From an uncultured Actinomycetes bacterium (GTDB lineage: Bacteria > Actinomycetota > Acidimicrobiia > Acidimicrobiales > RAAP-2), in contig CAITNF010000001.1 of NCBI GenBank assembly GCA_903893745.1, forward strand, positions 124,001 through 188,000: a DNA stretch of 64,000 nucleotides. The letters run 5' to 3'. Shown here in pieces: positions 48,026 to 58,598 of the stretch (its first letter is position 1; each line of letters begins with the position of its first letter). Under the pieces are notes generated by a model. That model searched no databases. It had not been told where the DNA came from and was given only the letters and a program-made list of their open reading frames with translations. Both the position numbers and the translations under genes were made by a program.

Positions 48026-49469
48026 ACTGGGACTGCTGGGACCACCACTCACGCACAAGTTGCTCGGCCTCATCAACCGCAATCTCACCGCGTTGGTCGC
48101 GGATCTCCATTAGAAAACTCAACGCGCGTCCAATCACGGGCCCGGGAGTGAGCCCCAATAACTTCATGACCGCGTCACCATCGAGTGCGGGACGCTGTCG
48201 GTCTAGGTCTTCGCGAGCTCGCAACTCCAGAATTCGTACTTCGAGTTCATCCATCCGGGCGGCCAGAACGGCCGCCTTTCGAGCATTACGGGTCGTACAG
48301 TCGCAGCGGGTGAGCTCGTTCAGGTCCTCGAGTAATGGACCAGCGTCACGAACGTACCGACGAACGGCACTATCACTCCAACCCATCTTGTACGTGTGAA
48401 AACGCAGGTGCAGTTCAACGAGGGTGCTGACGTCGTCAATCATCTCGTTGGAGTACTTGAGCGCACTCATCCGCTTTCGTGTCATCTTGGCCCCGACGAC
48501 TTCATGAAATCGAAAAGTTACGCCTTCGTCGGTAATGGCGCGCGTGTTGGGCTTACCAATGTCGTGAAATAACGCCGCCAATCGGAGTCGTAGTCGTGCT
48601 GAGGTCTTATCAACCACCGCCCACGTATGCGCCAACACATCTTTGTGCTGATGAATTGGATCCTGTTCAAGTTGCAGTTTGGCCAACTCGGGGAAGAAGT
48701 GCTCGGACAGACCCGTACGTACGATGAAGTCCAGACCCAGTGACGGTTGGGACGTTTCGAGCAGCAGATCGAGCTCTTTTTGAATGCGTTCGGGCGAGAC
48801 CTTCGTCAGCGCGGGGGCCTTCGCCACCGCCGCCGCTTCGACCGACGGATCAATCGCGAGTTGAAATCGCGCAGCAAACCGAGCAGCTCGGAGCATTCGC
48901 AGTGGATCATCACTAAAGAGCGTTTCGGCATCGGTCGGCGTTCGCAACACTCGATCGTTCAAATCGCGGTAGCCCTCAAAGAAGTCCGACAGGGTGGCCG
49001 TGAAATCAACCAAGGTGAGTTCGCCCGGGAGCTTCGCCGCCAACGTAACCACGTCAAGCGCGAGCGCATTGATCGTAAAGTCTCGGCGGCTGAGGTCTAC
49101 TTCGAGTGAGTCGCCCCACTCCACCGCCGGTTTACGCGAGTGGTCAACGTACGCTTCCGAGCGAAACGTGGTCACCTCCGCCTTCACGCCACTCGACCGC
49201 AGCATTCCACCAATGGTGCCAAAGGCTCGACCTTGCTCCCATAGTGCTCCACACAGCGGTTCCATCAGACGAGCAATGTCATCGGGTCGCGCATTCGTCG
49301 TGAAGTCGATCTCAAAATCTTCAGTTCGCTCAAGCCCCAGCAGCGCGTCACGAACTGAGCCTCCAACGGCGTAGAGGGAGAAGCCCGCTCCGGCAAATGC
49401 CCCGGCCAGTCCACTGGAAAGTTGGGCAATTTCGCTGAGTCGAGCGTGAACCTGTTCAAATGAAGTCAC
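48024..49469 (-). CDS. pcnA: CCA tRNA nucleotidyltransferase / poly(A) polymerase family protein
   Basis: YAVGGSVRDALLGLERTEDFEIDFTT; HD domain FHDIGKP; GTG start at VTSFEQVH. Confidence 0.92.
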   Translation of the reverse strand: MTSFEQVHARLSEIAQLSSGLAGAFAGAGFSLYAVGGSVRDALLGLERTEDFEIDFTTNARPDDIARLMEPLCGALWEQGRAFGTIGGMLRSSGVKAEVTTFRSEAYVDHSRKPAVEWGDSLEVDLSRRDFTINALALDVVTLAAKLPGELTLVDFTATLSDFFEGYRDLNDRVLRTPTDAETLFSDDPLRMLRAARFAARFQLAIDPSVEAAAVAKAPALTKVSPERIQKELDLLLETSQPSLGLDFIVRTGLSEHFFPELAKLQLEQDPIHQHKDVLAHTWAVVDKTSARLRLRLAALFHDIGKPNTRAITDEGVTFRFHEVVGAKMTRKRMSALKYSNEMIDDVSTLVELHLRFHTYKMGWSDSAVRRYVRDAGPLLEDLNELTRCDCTTRNARKAAVLAARMDELEVRILELRAREDLDRQRPALDGDAVMKLLGLTPGPVIGRALSFLMEIRDQRGEIAVDEAEQLVREWWSQQSQ

Positions 49470-49529
49470 TGCGAATGAAGGGTAGTAGGCGGCGAACGGG
49501 GGTTCTTGCCGCCAGTAGCCTAGTAATGC

Positions 49530-51476
49530 ATGTTCCACCGATTTTCGACCTGGTGGCGGGCGCTCAGCGTCGTACTCCTCAGCCTCGCAACGGTGACGTG
49601 GCCATCGGCCGCGCAGGGCGCGGCGACGCCCGCCTTTCTCCTGATGCACCAGGATTCAGTGGTCCGGTTGCTGAGCGGGTCTGGCCAATTCGCGGTCACG
49701 CTGGAACTTCCCGCGAAGGACCTCCACGCTCGAGCGAATGTCGCACTCTTTGCCCGGGTCGATACTCGATCGGCGCTGGCACCAATTCTGAGTGGATCTG
49801 GTCTCACCACCCCATCGATCTCGTCCACCGGTTCCTTCGCCCTCAGCTGTCATGCTCACCAACTCACCAACTTTTACGTTGGGGTCTACATTGCGGCGAG
49901 TCGTCCTGGTTCAGGACCGTGCGGGAGCCATCCACGACTACACCTGGCCTGTCCCTCGCTCAACTGCGGTGGCGTCTACCCGATTCGCTACACCGTCACC
50001 AGTAATCACGTCACCCACCGCGAGTGGTCACTATTGGTTGTCCAATCAAGCCGCGTACTTCGACCACTGCAGCTCAACTGGATCGAAACCGTGGGCTCTC
50101 GCACTACTTCCGCGCAATCTGCGCAGGCCCTTTTGGCGCTAGGCAAATTTCCCTCGTCGGCGCTGACCTTGGGCGTTGACTACCGCGCCCTTAGTTACGC
50201 GATGAACGCAACTGGTAGTGCGGCGGTCGCGTGGCGTGGCGCATTGAACCACGCGTTGGCGAGTCCCTTACATCGACTTAATGCGTTACCACCCGAGTCA
50301 ATTGACTTTGCCGGACTGGCCGCAAATGGATTTGCGTCGCAGGTGACGAACCAGTTTTCGCTAACCAGTGATCTGGCGCGAACCTTCAACGGTCGTTACC
50401 TTGATGGTCCGGCGATTCTCTCTTCGACCCCCACCGCCGCCGACCTGCAGGCCCTAGCGGCGAGCGGCGTCAGCAACGTCGTACTACCCGAGTCTGCACT
50501 CAGTGCTGCTCCCTCGACCTCTCTCTCGTGGGGCACACCCTTTCACGTCCCCGGGGCGGGATCACTCAGCGCACTGAGTACCGACGGCCCTCTCGAACAG
50601 TTAGTGACTGATAGCGCGATTGTCCCGGGTCTTCGCGCCACCCTGACCGCGGGCACACTCGCGATGCTGTATTTCGAGGCACCAAATGCGCGCAGCCCAC
50701 GTTCGGTGGTCATCACCGCTCCGCTCGAAAGAACCTCCGGTGCCTTTCTTAACTCCTTCTTTCGCGAAATAGCGAACGATCCGTTTATTCGAGCGGCCAA
50801 CCTCGTCCCGTCATTTAACTCCAGTCTTATCGGGGCTAATGGTTCACCACAGACCCGTACGCTCACCCCCACCACCGCATCAACCTGGTCGCCAACCAAC
50901 GTTGACTCACTCATGACGGTGGCCAGCGCCGTTAACTCCTTCACGAAGAGTCTGCGAGCACCCCTCGTGAGTGAGACCCTGCGCGTCGCACTCGCCCAGA
51001 GTGAAATCGTTGGCTCTCCTCAAGAACGTGAAGCCGCCATCGTGAACGTCAGTGGCGCACTCAATACACAACTCCAACTCTTTTCGGTTGATCCAAGTTC
51101 AATCACCCTCACGGGTACTGGCTCCGCTCTACCGATCACCCTGCTCAGCCGCGCGAACTATCCAATGCGAGTTCTAGTGCACCTCGTCACCGACCGCTTA
51201 AAGTTTCCGGGCGGTCAGTACTTTGAGACGACGCTGAACTCACCCACCAAAGCGATCCGCGTCGTGACCGAGGGTCACGGGGTCGGTAGTTTCACCTTGC
51301 AAGTCGTTGTGACCACCCAGGACAGCGGGATTACCCTTGCTCGAGCCGCTATCCAAGTTCGAAGTACGGGGACCTCAATCGTGGGCTATCTATTGACGGG
51401 TGGATCGCTCGCGGTACTCGCGTTGTGGTGGTGGCGCACACTGCGACGTCGAACGAAAGGTCGTCACGCCCGATGA
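49530..51476 (+). CDS. DUF6049-like secreted/membrane protein upstream of murJ
   Basis: Signal peptide, C-terminal TM segment; position pcnA/murJ as in other actinobacteria. Confidence 0.7.
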   Translation: MFHRFSTWWRALSVVLLSLATVTWPSAAQGAATPAFLLMHQDSVVRLLSGSGQFAVTLELPAKDLHARANVALFARVDTRSALAPILSGSGLTTPSISSTGSFALSCHAHQLTNFYVGVYIAASRPGSGPCGSHPRLHLACPSLNCGGVYPIRYTVTSNHVTHREWSLLVVQSSRVLRPLQLNWIETVGSRTTSAQSAQALLALGKFPSSALTLGVDYRALSYAMNATGSAAVAWRGALNHALASPLHRLNALPPESIDFAGLAANGFASQVTNQFSLTSDLARTFNGRYLDGPAILSSTPTAADLQALAASGVSNVVLPESALSAAPSTSLSWGTPFHVPGAGSLSALSTDGPLEQLVTDSAIVPGLRATLTAGTLAMLYFEAPNARSPRSVVITAPLERTSGAFLNSFFREIANDPFIRAANLVPSFNSSLIGANGSPQTRTLTPTTASTWSPTNVDSLMTVASAVNSFTKSLRAPLVSETLRVALAQSEIVGSPQEREAAIVNVSGALNTQLQLFSVDPSSITLTGTGSALPITLLSRANYPMRVLVHLVTDRLKFPGGQYFETTLNSPTKAIRVVTEGHGVGSFTLQVVVTTQDSGITLARAAIQVRSTGTSIVGYLLTGGSLAVLALWWWRTLRRRTKGRHAR

Positions 51477-53077
51477 GTGAACACGCCACACACCGCTCTC
51501 GGGTGCTCTCGATGGTTGGTGGCACCATGGCCTCACGCGTCACCGGACTCTTTCGAGTACTGGTGCTGGCGTGGGTGCTCGGCTTTACTCCGCTCGCCGA
51601 CGCCTTCAACCTGGCCAACACCGTGCCAAACATGTTGTTCGATCTCGTCCTCGGTGGGGTGGCGACCGCTACGTTTATCCCCGTCTTTGTTGAGCGACTC
51701 GCTCTGGACGGTGAGCGGCGAGCCTGGAAATCAATCTCTACCGTGCTGAGCGCATCACTAGTGGTGCTCTTCGTTGCCTCCCTGGCGTCGTGGGTGGCCG
51801 CGCCGTGGATTGTTGACGGCTTTACCGCCCTCAGTCACGCCAAGAGCACCAACTCACTCGCCACGTTGCAGCAACAACGCGAGGTTGCGACGTCGTTACT
51901 GCGGTGGTTTGTCCCCCAAGTCTTTTTTTACGGAGTCATTGGCATTGCCACTGCCCTACTGAATATTCGTCACCGTTTCGGCATTGGCTCGTGGGTTCCA
52001 GTTGCTAACAACGTCATTTGCATTGGCGTACTCGTATGGTTCCACCTCGTTGATCCATCTCCAACATTGGCCAACGTCGCGGGCACCTCACACCTGCTTT
52101 GGCTCGGACTCGGCACCACGTTCGGCGTGGTGGTGCAGTTTCTCTGTCTGTTGCCGTCGCTCGCTCGAAGCAATCTCTGGCGCCTCTCGCTGCGCTTTGA
52201 TCGCCACGACCCCGCCCTCAAGGCCGTGGGGCGACTGGGCAGCTGGACGTTACTCGTCGTCGTGGCCAATCAACTCTCGCTCTACGTCATCTTGGCTTTC
52301 GCCTTCGGCGTCGGAGGAAATGGACCGGTCAGTGCCTACACCTACGGCTGGTCGTTCATGCAGATGCCCTACGCCGTACTCGTCGTATCAGTGCTGAACG
52401 CTCTCACCCCTCAACTCGCCAGTCTCGCCACGAACAACGACTTAAGTGGGCTGAGCGAACGACTCCGCTTTGGTCTGCGCCAGTCACTCGTAGTCATTGT
52501 GCCCTGCTCGCTTCTTCTAATTATCTTGGCCCAGCCCATTGTCGCGATTCTCTTACACCGCGCCGACGGCACCCACGTGCTCGCCGCCGGCACGGTGCTG
52601 GCGGTACTCGCGGCCGGGCTGCCGGGATTCACCGTCTTCCAGATCTGCGTGCGTGGTCTCCAATCAATGCAGCACGCTCGCGACGTCTTCTACCTCTACG
52701 CCGGCCAGAACGCGCTCACCATCGTGCTCGCCATGGTCGTGGGGCGACACTCACTCGGCGGACTCACCGCCGGCGTCGCCCTGGCCTACAGCGTCGCCGC
52801 GGTCTTCGCCCTCTGGGCACTTTCGCGCCGTGGAGTGCACATCGCTGCCACCATTTGGTCTCGCTACGTGCTGCGAAGTATGGGTGCATCACTCGCCGCA
52901 GCCGTCGTGACCGTACTCGCGTACGCCACCTCCTCGGCCTCCCACGGAGTCGGTCTCGTCGTTCGCTTAAGTGGTGCAGTGCTCTTGGGGCTACTGGCTT
53001 ATCTCACGACGGTGGTTGTCCGCGAAGGTCGAAGTGCCCGCCAGCAGAAAAAAGGTGCAAGGCTAAGAGGGTTCTAG
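51473..53077 (+). CDS. murJ: Lipid II flippase MurJ (MviN)
   Basis: ASRVTGLFRVLVLAWVLGFTPLADAFNLANTVPNMLFDLVLGGVATATFIPVF; ATGA overlap with previous gene. Confidence 0.94.
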   Translation: MSEHATHRSRVLSMVGGTMASRVTGLFRVLVLAWVLGFTPLADAFNLANTVPNMLFDLVLGGVATATFIPVFVERLALDGERRAWKSISTVLSASLVVLFVASLASWVAAPWIVDGFTALSHAKSTNSLATLQQQREVATSLLRWFVPQVFFYGVIGIATALLNIRHRFGIGSWVPVANNVICIGVLVWFHLVDPSPTLANVAGTSHLLWLGLGTTFGVVVQFLCLLPSLARSNLWRLSLRFDRHDPALKAVGRLGSWTLLVVVANQLSLYVILAFAFGVGGNGPVSAYTYGWSFMQMPYAVLVVSVLNALTPQLASLATNNDLSGLSERLRFGLRQSLVVIVPCSLLLIILAQPIVAILLHRADGTHVLAAGTVLAVLAAGLPGFTVFQICVRGLQSMQHARDVFYLYAGQNALTIVLAMVVGRHSLGGLTAGVALAYSVAAVFALWALSRRGVHIAATIWSRYVLRSMGASLAAAVVTVLAYATSSASHGVGLVVRLSGAVLLGLLAYLTTVVVREGRSARQQKKGARLRGF

Positions 53078-53086
53078 GGAGGACCC

Positions 53087-53926
53087 GTGGCTCGAATTCG
53101 TGTACTGACTGACAGTGCCAGTGATATTCCAGAATCGATAGTTCGTGAACTCGACATCGCCGTGGTCTCACTAAGTATCCGCTTTGGTGAAGAAGAGTTC
53201 ACCGAGCGCAACCAACTCTCCCCAGCTGAATTTTGGGCGAAGTGCAAAAAATCCAAGGTACTACCCGAGACCGCAGCGCCCTCGCCCGGCTCCTTTCAAG
53301 CGGCATTTCAGCAAGCGGCCAATGACGGCTGTGATGGTGTCCTCGTGCTCACTTTGTCCGCGGTACTTTCGGCCACCAACCAAGCCGCCACCCTCGCGGC
53401 GGAGGCGATGCACGACATCATTCCCGTTCGAGTGATCGATACGCAGGCCGTGTCAATGGCACTCGGTCTACTCGTCATTGAGATTGCCGAGATGGCTCGA
53501 ACTGGCGCTGATCTTGATGTGCTGGCCACCAAAGCGCTGTCGCTCATCGACCACGTTGGTGTCTGTGCCACGCTCGACACCCTCGAACACCTCGTCAAGG
53601 GTGGTCGAGTGGGTGGAGCGCGGGCACTGTTAGGTCAAGTGCTTTCGATCAAACCTCTTTTGGAATTGAAAGACGGCGTCGTTGCCGAGGCCGGACGGCA
53701 GCGCACTCGTGCGAAGGCGCTCGCCGCAATTGCCGAGGTTGCCCGGTCCCACGCCCCACTTCGCCGCCTCGCGGTGGTGCACGGTGACGCTAACGACGTG
53801 AAGGCGTTGACGGACTTAGTGGCCGACATTCCAAGTGAGTTTCCACTCATCGTGACCGACATTGGACCAGTGGTGGGCACGCACGGTGGTCCGGGAATTA
53901 TTGGTCTCTGCTGGGTTGAGGCGTAG
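53087..53926 (+). CDS. DegV-family protein
   Basis: RVLTDSASDIPESIVRELDIAVV; HGGPGIIGLCW. Confidence 0.93.
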   Translation: MARIRVLTDSASDIPESIVRELDIAVVSLSIRFGEEEFTERNQLSPAEFWAKCKKSKVLPETAAPSPGSFQAAFQQAANDGCDGVLVLTLSAVLSATNQAATLAAEAMHDIIPVRVIDTQAVSMALGLLVIEIAEMARTGADLDVLATKALSLIDHVGVCATLDTLEHLVKGGRVGGARALLGQVLSIKPLLELKDGVVAEAGRQRTRAKALAAIAEVARSHAPLRRLAVVHGDANDVKALTDLVADIPSEFPLIVTDIGPVVGTHGGPGIIGLCWVEA

Positions 53927-53952
53927 GTCGGCCACGCCACTAAGTTCTAGGT

Positions 53953-54264
53953 GTGAGTGAAGAGCGCGAACCCGACGTTGTCGACCGGGCACTGCACGGT
54001 TTCGACCACCTCTTAGACGTCGTCCACGACAAAATTCTTCGGCCCATCTTGTTGGTGGGACGCACGATTGCTTTTAGCTTCATCTTGTTGCTCATGGCGA
54101 TTGTGCTCGTCACGACCTTGGTGATCGGGCTAATCCGACTCCTTAACGTGTACGCCTTTGCCGGACGTGAGTGGCTGACTTTTGGTGTCGTGGGGATACT
54201 CGCGCTCGCAGTCGGACTATGGATCTGGCGACGTCGCCGGCCAGTGGCCTTAAGGAAAAAATGA
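53953..54264 (+). CDS. Small two-TM membrane protein, hypothetical
   Basis: Two hydrophobic segments; overlaps trxB start by 4 nt. Confidence 0.7.
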   Translation: MSEEREPDVVDRALHGFDHLLDVVHDKILRPILLVGRTIAFSFILLLMAIVLVTTLVIGLIRLLNVYAFAGREWLTFGVVGILALAVGLWIWRRRRPVALRKK

Positions 54265-55214
54265 CCGAACACACCAGTGTGCTGATTATTGGCTCGGGTC
54301 CCGCCGGACTCACGGCCGCGATTTACACAGCTCGGGCCCAACTGAACCCCATCGTGATCGAAGGCGAACCTTCGTCAACGACCGACCAGCCCGGTGGCCA
54401 GTTGATGTTGACTACGGACATCGAGAACTACCCGGGATTTCCCGAATCAATTACTGGTCCCGAACTTATGGCGAACTTTCGCGCGCAGGCCCTACGTTTC
54501 GGCGCTGATCTACGAACGACCAAGGTGCAGCGACTCGATACTACGACTCGCCCATTTCGCGCGTGGTTAACCGGAGACGACGAGCCGAGCATTAGCGCCG
54601 ATGCGGTCATTCTCGCCACTGGGGCCCAGTCGATGATGCTCAAAGTACCTGGTGAGGATCGCCTCTTAAGTCACGGTCTCTCGACCTGTGCCACCTGCGA
54701 TGGGTTTTTCTTTCGAGGTCACGACATTGCGGTCATTGGTGGTGGCGACTCGGCAATCGAAGAGGCCACGTTTCTTACTCGCTTCGCTTCGAGCGTCACC
54801 ATTGTCCACCGACGTGATTCACTGCGGGCGTCAAAAATCATGCAAGAGCGCGCGTTCGCCAACGAGAAGATTCGCTTTGTGTGGAACACCCAAGTCACCG
54901 AAGTCCTCGGGGCCGAAAAGGTCGAAGGATTGGCGGTGCGCAACCTCGTGACGGGAGAGCAAAGTGTGCTCAACGTCACCGGGGTATTTATTGCGATTGG
55001 CCACATTCCTAATACCACCCTCGTAACCGACCAGGTCGACCTAGAAGACAACGGCTACGTACGAACCGGCCTCGGCTCATACACGTCGATTGATGGTCTC
55101 TTCGCCGCCGGCGACGTCCAAGATCACGTCTATCGACAGGCCATAACTTCGGCGGGCTCTGGCTGCGTCGCGGCCATTGACGCCGAACGCTGGCTCGAGG
55201 CGCAAGCCGACTAG
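54261..55214 (+). CDS. trxB: Thioredoxin-disulfide reductase
   Basis: [29 protein letters not shown] redox CxxC. Confidence 0.96.
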   Translation: MTEHTSVLIIGSGPAGLTAAIYTARAQLNPIVIEGEPSSTTDQPGGQLMLTTDIENYPGFPESITGPELMANFRAQALRFGADLRTTKVQRLDTTTRPFRAWLTGDDEPSISADAVILATGAQSMMLKVPGEDRLLSHGLSTCATCDGFFFRGHDIAVIGGGDSAIEEATFLTRFASSVTIVHRRDSLRASKIMQERAFANEKIRFVWNTQVTEVLGAEKVEGLAVRNLVTGEQSVLNVTGVFIAIGHIPNTTLVTDQVDLEDNGYVRTGLGSYTSIDGLFAAGDVQDHVYRQAITSAGSGCVAAIDAERWLEAQAD

Positions 55215-55261
55215 GCCTTGGTCGCTAAGGTGGATAGTGCGACGTTCGACTTGAACGTCCT

Positions 55262-55600
55262 TTGGAGGTAGGTATGAGTAACAACATCACCACACTGACT
55301 GATGCGACCTTTGACGAAGTCATCGGATCCTCGGAAAAGCCGATACTTATTGACTTTTGGGCCGAATGGTGTGGCCCGTGCAAGATGATCGCACCAATTT
55401 TAGAAGAGCTGGCGACTGAGCAGTCGGACAAATTTGTGATTGGCAAGCTTGACGTTGACGTGAACGTGGCGACTGCCACCAAGTACTCAGTTATGAGCAT
55501 CCCCACCCTTTTGCTCTTTAAGAATGGTGAGGTCGTCGCCCGTCTAGTTGGCGCCAAACCCAAGGGTGCGCTGTTGCAAGAAATCACTGCGAATCTCTAG
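55262..55600 (+). CDS. trxA: Thioredoxin
   Basis: [24 protein letters not shown]; start preceded by GGAGG (MSNNITT at about 55274 is the likely start). Confidence 0.96.
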   Translation: MEVGMSNNITTLTDATFDEVIGSSEKPILIDFWAEWCGPCKMIAPILEELATEQSDKFVIGKLDVDVNVATATKYSVMSIPTLLLFKNGEVVARLVGAKPKGALLQEITANL

Positions 55601-55606
55601 GTTCCG

Positions 55607-56545
55607 CTGACCATCGAACTGCTGCACTACGGCGCCACTGGCTCGCGGGTCCGCGAACTGCACGAGCGCCTCGCCGGGGTGGGCCTGGTGACCACCGATG
55701 AACCAGGTCAGTTTGGTGACGGGACCGTCGCGGTGGTGGAGGCCTTCCAGCGAACCCGCGGGCTCGCCATCACTGGGCAAGCCGACCCCACGACGTGGGC
55801 CCGACTTATCGAAGCCGGTTGGCACCTTGGATCACGGCTGCTCTTTCAGACGACGCCGATGCTGCGCGGTGACGACGTGGCTGAACTCCAGGTTCGCTTG
55901 GCTCAACTCGGTTTTAATCCGGGACGAATCGACGGAATCTTCGGGAACATCCTCGACCAGACACTGCGCGATTTCCAACAAAACGTTGGATTAGTGACTG
56001 ATGGAACCTTGACTCGGCGAACACTGAATGAGGTTCTTCGCCTCAGTGGTTCCGCCTCAGCGCGCCAACTGGTCAATGACGCTCGGGACCGAGCCGGCTT
56101 TGATGAGATTGGCTCGGGCCCGGTCATTGTCTGGGGTGACGGGGAACTCGCCCACGAACTCGCTCGCGGCCTACCCGAAATACTTGATGGTCGTCACCTC
56201 GTGAAAGGTTCAAGTGAAGAGACCGCCCGATTCGCGAACACCCTGGGAGCGGCGTGCGTGCTTTCGACCGAACCGGTCGATGAACTTGAGGGTCTGCGTC
56301 TTCACTATTGGATGAGTTATCGTTCACACTCGCGGCGTGGTGAGCAGTTAAGTAACGACCTCGTAGCGGCGTTACGGCGAGAACTCCCCCTCCTTCACGT
56401 GGAGAGTTCGGGAATGGCCCTGCCAATCTTGCGAGAGACCAAGATGACGACCTTGCATCTGCAACATGGTGACTTGACCGGTTCGTCGGCCAGCGACGTC
56501 GCCCGAGTCATTTCGGCGGTCCTGGGTCAAGTTTTCCACAGGTAG
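55607..56545 (+). CDS. CwlM-like peptidoglycan-binding protein with degenerate amidase domain
   Basis: Two PG_binding_1-like repeats; position trxA-cwlM-parB as in mycobacteria. First repeat (LTIELLHYGATGSRVRELHERLAGVGL) lies before the first GTG at 55679; non-canonical CTG start at 55607 proposed. Confidence 0.7.
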   Translation: MTIELLHYGATGSRVRELHERLAGVGLVTTDEPGQFGDGTVAVVEAFQRTRGLAITGQADPTTWARLIEAGWHLGSRLLFQTTPMLRGDDVAELQVRLAQLGFNPGRIDGIFGNILDQTLRDFQQNVGLVTDGTLTRRTLNEVLRLSGSASARQLVNDARDRAGFDEIGSGPVIVWGDGELAHELARGLPEILDGRHLVKGSSEETARFANTLGAACVLSTEPVDELEGLRLHYWMSYRSHSRRGEQLSNDLVAALRRELPLLHVESSGMALPILRETKMTTLHLQHGDLTGSSASDVARVISAVLGQVFHR

Positions 56546-56634
56546 CGACGAGCTACTTCGTGCCGAAACTTGGTAGTAGTCCCCTTAATTAGCCTAAAAC
56601 GTCGGGGATTAACAGTAACCCACAAGTTCATCCA

Positions 56635-56687
56635 CAACTTGGGGATAACTTCAACTTGAGGGTTAAGTTCAACCTTGAGGGTTACTT
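56635..56687. repeat. Three tandem imperfect 17-18 bp repeats
   Basis: CAACTTGGGGATAACTT / CAACTTGAGGGTTAAGTT / CAACCTTGAGGGTTACTT. Confidence 0.75.
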
Positions 56688-57600
56688 CGCCTGCGAAATT
56701 GCAATGTAGAGGCGCTCGAGGTCATCGAGATCGGCAAAATCAATGATGATGCGACCATTTCGGCCCTTTAGATCAACGTGGACTCGAGTATCGAGGTAGT
56801 CCTCAAGTAGCTGCTCTAATTCAGCAACGCTGGCATCGGGCACCGGCCGAAGTCGAGGCTTACCCCCGACGTCGGGCTTGGTCGGGGTCTCACCCGGCGC
56901 CACCGGTTTAGGTTCAAGAAAGATCTTGACGATCTCTTCGGTGGCGCGAACTGAGAGTTCACCCTTGATCACACGGGCAACCATGGTCGCCTGTGACTCC
57001 GCTGAGGTGATCGCGAGGAGGGATCGAGCGTGACCGGCGCTGATTTGCGAGTTCGCCAGGGCCGCCTGGGCGACCTCACCGAGTTGCAAGAGTCGTAACG
57101 TGTTCGTAATATTTGCTCGGCTCTTGCCTACTCGTTGGGCGACCTGCTCGTGTGTGAGATCGAACTCATCGATGAGCTGCTGGTAGGCCGCCGCCTCTTC
57201 GAGAGCATGGAGATCAACCCGGTGAAGGTTTTCTACCACGGCCTGCTCGAGAGAGAGCCGGTCGTTTACTTCGTCTTGGACCAAGACCGGGATAGTCTCG
57301 AGACCGGCCAAACTCGCCGCTCGCCAGCGACGTTCGCCAGCAATGAGTTCGAAGCGGTCCAACTCCCCCTCAACCGGCCGCACGATGAGCGGCTGAAGAA
57401 CGCCGAGCTCTCGCACCGAAGCCGCCAGAGCCTTCAGGCTCTCGTTGTCGAAGGCCTTGCGGGGCTGGAAGGGGTTCGGGCGAATTGACGCGACGAGCAC
57501 GGTACGCAGTGGACTCTTGGGGGCGGGGGCGGTTTCTGTGACCGACCTTGGTGCGCTCTCGGGAATGAGCGCTCCAAGCCCCTTGCCAAGACCAGGTTTC

Positions 57601-57608
<8 letters not shown>
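56682..57608 (-). CDS. parB: Chromosome partitioning protein ParB
   Basis: RKPGLGKGLGALIP; IAGERRWRAASLAGLETIPVLV. Confidence 0.97.
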
Positions 57609-58374
<766 letters not shown>

Positions 58375-58458
58375 AGCCTCTTCCCGGTTTCGAGTGTCCA
58401 CTGGTTGCGTGAGCTCCCTGCCATTCAACACGCTTTTTGTGGCTTCGTCAAGTCTCGA

Positions 58459-58474
58459 TGTTTCACGTGAAACA
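58459..58474. promoter_or_regulatory. parS site 1
   Basis: TGTTTCACGTGAAACA, perfect parS palindrome. Confidence 0.98.
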
Positions 58475-58535
58475 TTCTTGGATACCGGTAACTACTTCCA
58501 CGTTTAGAACTAGGTGTTATCTACTGGACTTCCAG

Positions 58536-58551
58536 TGTTTCACGTGAAACA
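58536..58551. promoter_or_regulatory. parS site 2
   Basis: TGTTTCACGTGAAACA, perfect parS palindrome. Confidence 0.98.
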
Positions 58552-58582
58552 TTCCTGAGCGACCTATAACGACCTAGTCGGA

Positions 58583-58598
58583 TGTTTCACGTGAAACA
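58583..58598. promoter_or_regulatory. parS site 3 (abuts rsmG stop codon)
   Basis: TGTTTCACGTGAAACA, perfect parS palindrome. Confidence 0.98.

Noticed and set aside
55241-55259. GACGTTC-GACTT-GAACGTC inverted repeat between trxB and trxA
   Set aside because: Only 7 bp, no U-tract; too weak to call a terminator or operator.
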